A program made the position numbers and the translations under genes. Positions 57,114-64,000 of a stretch of DNA of 64,000 nt are shown piece by piece. This DNA comes from Physcomitrium patens (Eukaryota > Streptophyta > Bryopsida > Funariales > Funariaceae): the NCBI RefSeq assembly GCF_000002425.4, contig NC_037254.1, positions 597,072 through 661,071 of the forward strand. The letters run 5' to 3'. The stretch's first letter is position 1. Each line of letters begins with the position of its first letter. Under the pieces are notes generated by a model. The model saw only the letters and a list, made by a program, of their open reading frames with translations. It did not search any database and was not told the origin of the DNA.

Positions 57114-58249
57114 ATATATTAATTGAATTATCTTCAATTGCTAATTAAATATAAATTAAAATTTTAATTTTCATGTTCTACTTTGAGCCTAATTCATCAA
57201 GTTTAAATAATTTTAAGACATTGGCTAATGAAATAGACTTAGAGTTCTTATTTGCAATATTATCTTTGAAGTAATAGAATAAATTAGTTATAAAAAAGTC
57301 AACTATGGGAGCTTTAATAACCAAATGCATCTTGTTGATAAGTGAGCACAAAAATGAATCCAAAGACAACTTCTTCTTGTAGTCAAAATAAGACTTCTTA
57401 TTAGCATATAAAAATGATTGGTATCCTTTCTAATCATTGTATTATTTTCTTTTCTTATTGTATAAACAAGTTCAATCTTTAAGCTACTAAAAAAATTGAT
57501 TTTTATTAATCTTTTTTTATAGAATTTATTTTTGAAGCTACTCTAATTACTTTTAATAATCTAACTATCAAGATTCTAAATCTCTATTAGATTAAGATTC
57601 TAAGTCTTTTGAATTTTTTATATTGAAATAAAAAATTTGAGATTTGACATCTAAAAATTTTATTTCAGTTTTATTGGATAAAATAGGAGTAAAAAATGTA
57701 TATTTTCTTACTCTTTTGTATTGAATGTGAGGTTGAAAGACCACCATGAGTAATTGGCCTTGTTTTAATTTGTAGAAACTAATGTAGTTTTAAGATTTGA
57801 ATATAGCCTTGCATTATTGAAGGATAATTTTTTTATTTTTTAAAATTAATAAAATATTAAAGACCAAGAGTATTCGATAGCTTTAAGGATTTGATATTTG
57901 AATCTAATTTCTTTGACAAAAGAGATATTTCATACTTTAAAGACCATTTTGCTCTAAAAAAATTAAATAACTAAAAGAATAACTCTATATAATTTAAAAT
58001 TAGATTGAATAAATAGATATTTAAGATCCATCTTAAAAATATTTTCTAAATTTTAAGAAATGATGTAGAAGATTAAAATAAATATTGTGGCACATTCAAA
58101 CTTAGAATATATTTATTTTATTCTAAGTTTTTAATCATTATTCTATTGATGTTTTGATATAAGAGTATCAATTCTACCAATAGAACTTATTTAGTAGAAT
58201 TGTTAAAATATAACCTTAAATTATTTAAATATAAAATATAAAGATTAGA
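57114..58249. other. Unassigned AT-rich sequence
   Basis: Contains a 63-codon minus-strand frame (57178-57369) without a family signature and 'ctctattagattaagattctaagt'-type repeats. Probably an old element that I cannot identify. Confidence 0.3.
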
Positions 58250-59201
58250 GAGCCTTCCATCTACATATAAATTAGCCTTCTATCTATATATATTTTTCAT
58301 TCAAAACCTATAACTATTAATTAGTAGATAGATGGAGCATCAAAAAGAACTTTATATTTTTATATTATTTATGTAAAAGATAAGATTTTTAGTTGATTTA
58401 AATTGATTCTATGTCTATCAAAATCATCAAGGCAAGAAAACAAAACTTTTTTTGATGTCAATATTATAGAAATATATTAAATTTTTTTATAATTTTTTTA
58501 TAATTTTTTAAAAAATACATAAAAAAATTTAAAATATATTTTTATTAGAAAAATATATAAAAAATATGAGTAAGATTTGAAGGCCTTACAAGGTTTTTAG
58601 TCTAATTGGGTATTTTTAAACACTATGGTGAAGTCAAAAGTGAAAATATATGTATACCAGTAGAAAATAGAAAGATCAACATTTAGTATATTAATTATAA
58701 GTGAGGAGGTGCACATGTCTCATATAGATTATAGCACCTTAGATTCAGGTAGGAGGATAAAACCAAAGCCTTATAGCCTCTCTATCACACTCATTTTATA
58801 CTACTTGTGAACCTTGGTGAAGCTCAAACCTTTAATTTCTTAAGCAAGTCATCTTTGAGGTAAAACAAATTCATTTTAAAAAATTATTTTTTATCTTTTA
58901 TATTTAAATTATCATATATTATTCATATTAATTTCAATTTATATATTTTTTATTTAAAAGATTAAAAAATAAAATATTTTTAAAATACTTTTTAATTTTT
59001 TTTATTCAGTGAAAATTTAATAAACATGTTGTAATTAGTTTTAAAAGTGTATAATTATTTGACTACATTTTTTTATTTAGTTTTTTATTGTTCTTCTTAT
59101 TTTTTCTTGATTTTTTCTTTTACTTTATACAAATTATTATAAAAATATTTTTATTGAAACCATCTTATAATTTTGGCTAAGAGGTGAATTTTACTCTTAC
59201 A
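58250..59201 (+). repeat. Repeat F, copy 3
   Basis: Collinear with 51880-52850 from 'ttagccttctatctatat' to ...actcttaca. Includes 'ggaggtgcacatgtctcata' and 'cttggtgaagctcaaac', the degraded counterpart of the B-box-like segment. Confidence 0.6.
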
Positions 59202-60330
59202 AAGAATTAAATACATAATTTAAAAGCCATAGTTTTTTTGTAATTTGCTTGACATTTATTGTTCTAGATTAGAAAAATTGTTGAATTTTGGCTTAATTAG
59301 ATTGTAACACTTCAATAACCTAATTAGTTAATGATGCTTTCATGACCTCTTTAAATTCTATTAATCCAAGACCTCTTTTTTTATTTATCCATTCAGCATG
59401 TTAGACAATTTATCTTAAATTGAATTAAGGTTGTTGTATTTTTTTACAAGAATTCTTTTATCAATAATCATTCAATCAATTATCTTTACAAAATCAATCT
59501 ATATAGCTAAAAAAGAATATAGCAATAATAATAAAATATTATTCATTATAATAATTATGTTGGCAACATTGATCTTAGTAGAACATTAATATTTTAATTA
59601 TTTTATAATAATATTAGTCAGAAATTGATCAATATTTTAATAAAAAATAAAAAAACCAAACGAATTATCTAATAGCTTACTAATATTATTAGATGCATCT
59701 CAAGTCTATTCAAACTTATTAGTCACGTTAGAACTAAGAATTCTTTTTGAATTGTCAATGGATTTTAGATTTATACCAATTGATTTTAAGACTTGAGGCT
59801 TAGTTAAATTATTTGATAATTTTTACCACTATCTTTATAATAATTGTAGAATCATCAACATATTGATTATAAATATGTAATAAATTCTTGACGCCTAATT
59901 AATTTTTACCACTATCTTTATATCCTTCATATGTCATGTTTGAATTCTTTTTACATACATTTTTATAATGATTGTAGAATCATCAACATATTGACTTATA
60001 ATTTTTTTATTGGAGCTTTAAGATATATGAATGCTATGAAGCTTCTAATTTATGACAACTTCTTAAATAACTAGTTTAGAGATTTCTTTAATCAACATAA
60101 AAAGTCATGGGGCTAGAAAAAAACTTTGTCTCATCCCTCATTTAAAAAGGAAATATTTGAAGATTAAACCATTGATGCATGTCATAACACTAGCAATGTT
60201 GAAAAAGATGTTAATCATATAAGAAAAAAAAGCATTAAAACCAAATTTTTTTGAACTTAGAATAAGAAGTTCTACATAATTTTGCCATATGTTTTTAAAA
60301 AGTCAAATTTTAAAATAAGAAGTGATTGAT
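59202..60330 (-). pseudogene. LINE-type reverse transcriptase remnant
   Basis: Minus strand. Near 60100-60140 it reads GMRQSFFLAP, stop, LFMLIKE, the non-LTR motif that normally reads G-x-R-Q-G-x-P-L-S-P. Near 59960-60000 it has QYVDDST, the catalytic Y/F-x-D-D box. Near 59340-59380 it has KKRGLGLIEFKEVMKA, like the G-G-L-G-motif region after the thumb. A copy of the YVDD segment recurs at about 59840-59870. Stops and frameshifts are many. Endonuclease and ORF1 are absent. Confidence 0.6.
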
Positions 60331-60516
60331 TTGAGGTTTTAATTCAACTTATCATTTTTTAGGTGATTAATACATTATATATTTTTTTTTAAAAAAAAAT
60401 AAACAAAAAAATAAACAAAAAATTAAAAAATGATTTGAATTAATTATTTCTATTATTACATATTAAAATTTCTTTTAAAATACTTTGCAATAGATTTTGT
60501 ATATAGTATCAAGTAT

Positions 60517-61048
60517 TGTCAAGGACAAGAATCTCAAAGAAAGAAAATCTCAATGCATTCTTGTGTCACTCAAAAAGACTAAAAAATTATTCAAAGATAC
60601 TATGATATTGAAGTAAAATGACTATTGTCAAAGACAAGAAGACTAGAAAGTCTTGCAACAAGACTAAAGACTAGAAAGACATTGACAAGGATAAAGAAGG
60701 CTTAACTCTTGCCTCCATATATACTATCTAATTAAGAGCTATGTAGCAATGTTCTATATGACCTCCAAAATATGTTGACTTTGTAAGATATGTATTTTAA
60801 CTTATAAAGTAAGTTTTCCATATGTGCACCACATAGTTAGCCTGTTCTGCAAGCTACCAACATGTGGTTAATTTGTTGACCAAGTTTCTAATCTATCAAT
60901 CAACTACAAATATGTACCATCTATAACGCACCATCTATGAAGCTTTAAGGAAGCTAATCTAAAAAAATATTATGAAATAAATCTACTTTTATCTACTTCT
61001 ACTTAAACATATAGGTAAATACTAGAACAAATATGTATGTTCATGACA
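60517..61048 (-). mobile_element. Solo LTR of family H with perfect TSD
   Basis: 532 bases; minus strand TGTCATGAACATACATATT to TTCTTGTCCTTGACA. Flanked by AGTAT on both sides (60512-60516 and 61049-61053). Collinear with 43920-44481 and 49396-49935. Confidence 0.92.
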
Positions 61049-61203
61049 AGTATAGTAACAAGTTTGCAATTACCATGGAAAGTTTTGTTCCCATTTTAAT
61101 GGGATAATCTTTAAAAATATAATAGAATAACCAAACCTAAACATTTTGGACTCATCAAACAAACCATCTAAAGCTTGATCTTTTTCTTAAACAAAATTAA
61201 TTA

Positions 61204-61205
<2 letters not shown>

Positions 61206-61241
<36 letters not shown>
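61206..61241. repeat. (TA)n microsatellite
   Basis: About 18 TA units. Confidence 0.95.
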
Positions 61242-61245
<4 letters not shown>

Positions 61246-61501
61246 AAGCTTTATTTATTTATTTTTATTTTATTATTATTTTATAAAATATAAAATATAA
61301 ATAAATATATATATGATAATACTAAAAAATAAGAGTAGTAAATAAAACATAACAAAATACTAACATGGATATATTAACTAAATTACAACTTGCATCTTGG
61401 TACTATAAACAAATGTAAAAACTAAATTGCATACCATTGTAATCTTAAGCAAGTGCTACAATTATAGCTTAATTTTTATAATGTTCGTATGTTACAAAAA
61501 A

Positions 61502-61545
<44 letters not shown>

Positions 61546-63240
61546 GAATTTTAATTTTTTTTAAATATTAAATTTTTAATTTTTTAAAAATATTAAATTA
61601 TTAATTTTTATCTAATATTTATTCTTGATGTTTTGATGTATTTTATTTTATTTCAAAATACCTCTAGTATTTGTTAGCTAATGAAAGTTTTTTATCTTGT
61701 CTATAATTTAAAGTAATAATATTGAAAAAGTGCACATTTTTGGTATCAAATCTATGGATGACAAGTTATAAAAACATTTAACCTGTAAGAAGATTAGTGT
61801 AGTTTTAACATATTAAATTTTTTCAATATAATTAATTGCAATCCTATGAACACAAATTTGAAGGAAAATTCTATTAGTGTTAAAAATTGAGCAACAATTT
61901 CACTTCTGACAAATTCACAAACATATGTATTTTTTTTTCACATACAAAAATATTTCATTTTGTATATGTTATTATTGCATGTAAACAACATAATTATATA
62001 AAAGACAGTACCTGTCCACAAAAATCTGTGATTAGCTAAAAATCAGTTATGTGAAGGAGAGCACATCCACACACAGGGAGAGGATCCTTGTGATCACTCT
62101 GCCATGCAGCTACTGCATTTTTGTATGCCATGCAACATGTTCCCAGCCCCATCCTCCATCCATGTTCTTGTCCCCAACCCCCATATTCTCCTTGTCCTCC
62201 ATTTTCTTAGTCCCCCATCCTCTGTCTTTTAATTTCACATCTTCCATGTACATTGTGTATAAATTTGGATTTTTTTAACAACATATTCTAAAAAATTATT
62301 GTAAATTGATGCAATAAACTTGGTTTATTTATGTGTGTTCATTCATCAATTCAAATTGTTGATAAGGTTTAAATTATTATAAAGACTTTATTATCAACCA
62401 TATTAATATTGTACAACTTTTAAAGATTGCAATACTTTTTGGTAACTTTTTTATAATACATTTTCATCACAAAAACATCTCTATTGTATACATATATTAG
62501 TGATTTAAGATTATTACAACAGTTAATCAATGATTTAGCTTGGTAAATGGATTATCTCTAGTTTGTTTATAATGTATTATGCACAACTTTTGACAATTTT
62601 GCTTCTAAAATTTTACTTTGCAATAAACTACATTACAAAAAATTAATATAAAGCTGTTACAATATTTTCATATAAAAACCTCAAGTCAAATCATCTAACA
62701 CTTAAAAAAAGTTATGAGGTTGATTGAACAGGCAAAGCTAATATTTATTACTCTATATTTCAATATCTCTTTATAATTAAATTTTTGTTTGTATTTTCTT
62801 AACAAAGGTACAATAATATATTCTATCTTCTTCCACAAAAACTCACTTTACTACAATTGCTTCTATGATTAAACCATGCTTTGAAATTATTCAGTAAAAA
62901 GAAAAATGAAAATAATCAAAAGTAACGATCATAAACTAGTTAATTACAAAACACTATCCATTTATATATAGGTTAACAAGAGTGCATAAAGTCACATCAT
63001 ATCCACATTATAAAATTTCAGAACTATTGTATTAATAACTAGATTAAGATAAAATAAAATAAAATGCTTTGCAAAAATTCCCACCGACACAACCATGACA
63101 ATTTTATTTTACCCCCTTCATGGCACCATGTTGCACCCATGACTCCCTTTCTACTAGAATTGCCATGACCATTATATTTTGCTCCATAAGACAAAATTGC
63201 CATGTCACGATTTTAACGTGGTAGAAGAATAACACTGACT
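61242..63240. other. AT-rich sequence without recognised genes
   Basis: Apart from the (AAAT)n tract I see no repeat partner. A C-rich stretch at 62120-62220 ('ccccatcctccatccatg', 'ccccaacccccatattctcc') stands out from its surroundings and might be regulatory or an old GC-rich remnant. Confidence 0.3.
61497..61543. repeat. (AAAT)n microsatellite
   Basis: About eleven to twelve AAAT units. Confidence 0.95.
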
Positions 63241-63971
63241 CTTTTGATGGCTCTACAATTGCCAACAAAGACTCAAGTCTGATCTTCATACATCAGAGCA
63301 CAGCAACTCGAATCCCGACAACAATTTGCCACAACAACTCCGGAGCAAACAGGTAGCAGATGATCAAGCTTCGGTAGCTCGGTGGCACTAACACTGCCAG
63401 CAAATTGTCTGCAAAAACGGTGCTCGCAAATCTGCACAGCTCCGTCAACAGCACCCTTGTTAACGCTAATGGAGCCTGTTTGGCATGGTTGTTCAGCCCC
63501 TGACTTGCGCAAAAGAGCCTTGTCGCAGAAGACCTTGGCGTGGCTGATGCAGCGACGGGCACCGTTGTTGCGAGATCTGCACCGAGATCTGAGAATGAGA
63601 GCGGAAATTTGTCGAGGGGAAACGCGGATTGCGCGGCTTCTGGCTGCATGGGTGCGGATCGAATCTCCAGAGAGGAGGGTCAGCTTCTGCGGGCGGCCAT
63701 CAACGGCGCCCCTTCGCCCCCATCACCGGCTCTGCGTGCGTACTTCTACCACACTTGCTCTGCGAAACCCCCAAACCCTAAATCTGCTCTCCAAACTTCC
63801 GTCGCCGACTTTTCTGGCAGTCGGACGATTTTCGTCGATTTGACAACGGAGGTATTGGTGAATGATAAATTCTCTTGTTGCTTGGAACGTACGTCCACGT
63901 GGATGAGGGCTGTCAGAAGTTTCGCTGAAGTTTTTTATATTTTGCGTCTGCAACAGGTCATGTCTGTCTGA
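63241..63971. other. GC-rich low-repeat island, possible 5' end of a host gene
   Basis: The composition jumps from about 25% to about 50% GC. Open frames exist on both strands (plus 63382-63843 and 63540-63971; minus 63293-63649), but none shows a family I recognise, and overlapping frames are expected in GC-rich DNA. With the telobox the island resembles a plant promoter and 5' exon. Strand and product remain undecided. Confidence 0.35.
63773..63781 (+). promoter_or_regulatory. Telobox (AAACCCTAA)
   Basis: One AAACCCTAA in a GC-rich context. In plants this motif is frequent near the start of translation- and growth-related genes. A single copy can occur by chance, and it is not part of a telomere array. 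Confidence 0.4.
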
Positions 63972-64000
63972 AAGGAATATATTACTATTTATTTTTTTGC

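Noticed and set aside
63768..63785. Telomere or interstitial telomere repeat
   Set aside because: There is only one AAACCCTAA, not a tandem array.
63293..63843. Overlapping open frames on both strands as named genes
   Set aside because: Several frames overlap in GC-rich DNA and none has a recognisable domain, so strand and product cannot be decided.
1..64000. tRNA and rRNA genes
   Set aside because: I looked for cloverleaf-like A/B box pairs and conserved rRNA stretches. Only SINE-like or degraded box motifs were seen, with no complete tRNA.

Overview
This window is nuclear DNA of a land plant. The evidence is a recognisable plant-type BTF3/NAC-beta gene with GT-AG introns, LTR retrotransposons with plant-type primer-binding sites (tRNA-Asp and initiator-Met types), a telobox, and strong AT-richness. 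Several Ty3/gypsy lineages here (protease with a DHG active site, reverse transcriptase with an FL(D/H)D box) remind me of those in non-seed plants, but I cannot name the species. Almost every element is decayed by stop codons and frameshifts, so most of the window is a graveyard of nested retroelements.

Layout. 1-838: part of a long LTR of 'family B' type. 839-2300: gag, primer-binding site and LTR of another gypsy element (minus strand). 3077-5015: a complete, apparently intact BTF3/NAC-beta gene (minus strand, three coding exons plus a probable 5'UTR exon). 6193-6899: two possible exons of an unidentified host gene. Right of about 5.0 kb the composition falls sharply to about 25-30% GC (my estimate). 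7691-11944: remnants of elements J, R and D.

11945 to about 38150: a nest of elements in one orientation. Element E carries element A inside its 5' LTR (12806-29750; two 745-bp LTRs, near-perfect TSD, tRNA-Asp PBS). Element A carries element B in its leader (14041-21544). Element B carries a solo LTR of family H (18794-19354, perfect GATAA TSD). A truncated H copy sits in E's pol.

38560-43919: an inverted J LTR, microsatellites, an 18-unit 19-bp minisatellite and unassigned AT-rich DNA. 43920-49935: a complete but decayed chromovirus-like H element (minus strand) inserted in the protease of a D element. 49936-59201: D-element remnants, three copies of a roughly 0.9-kb repeat (F), and a solo E-type LTR. 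59202-60330: a LINE reverse-transcriptase remnant. 60517-61048: a second solo H LTR with a perfect TSD. 63241-63971: a GC-rich, apparently non-repetitive island with a telobox, possibly the edge of a host gene.

The most interesting observation is that both LTRs of element B (and the LTR at 1-838) contain a roughly 0.75-kb block homologous to the nucleocapsid-to-protease coding region of element A. This is a chimeric LTR carrying captured gag sequence, and it was mobilised as part of the LTR. Only BTF3 looks like a working protein-coding gene. The remaining coding regions are broken retroelement genes.
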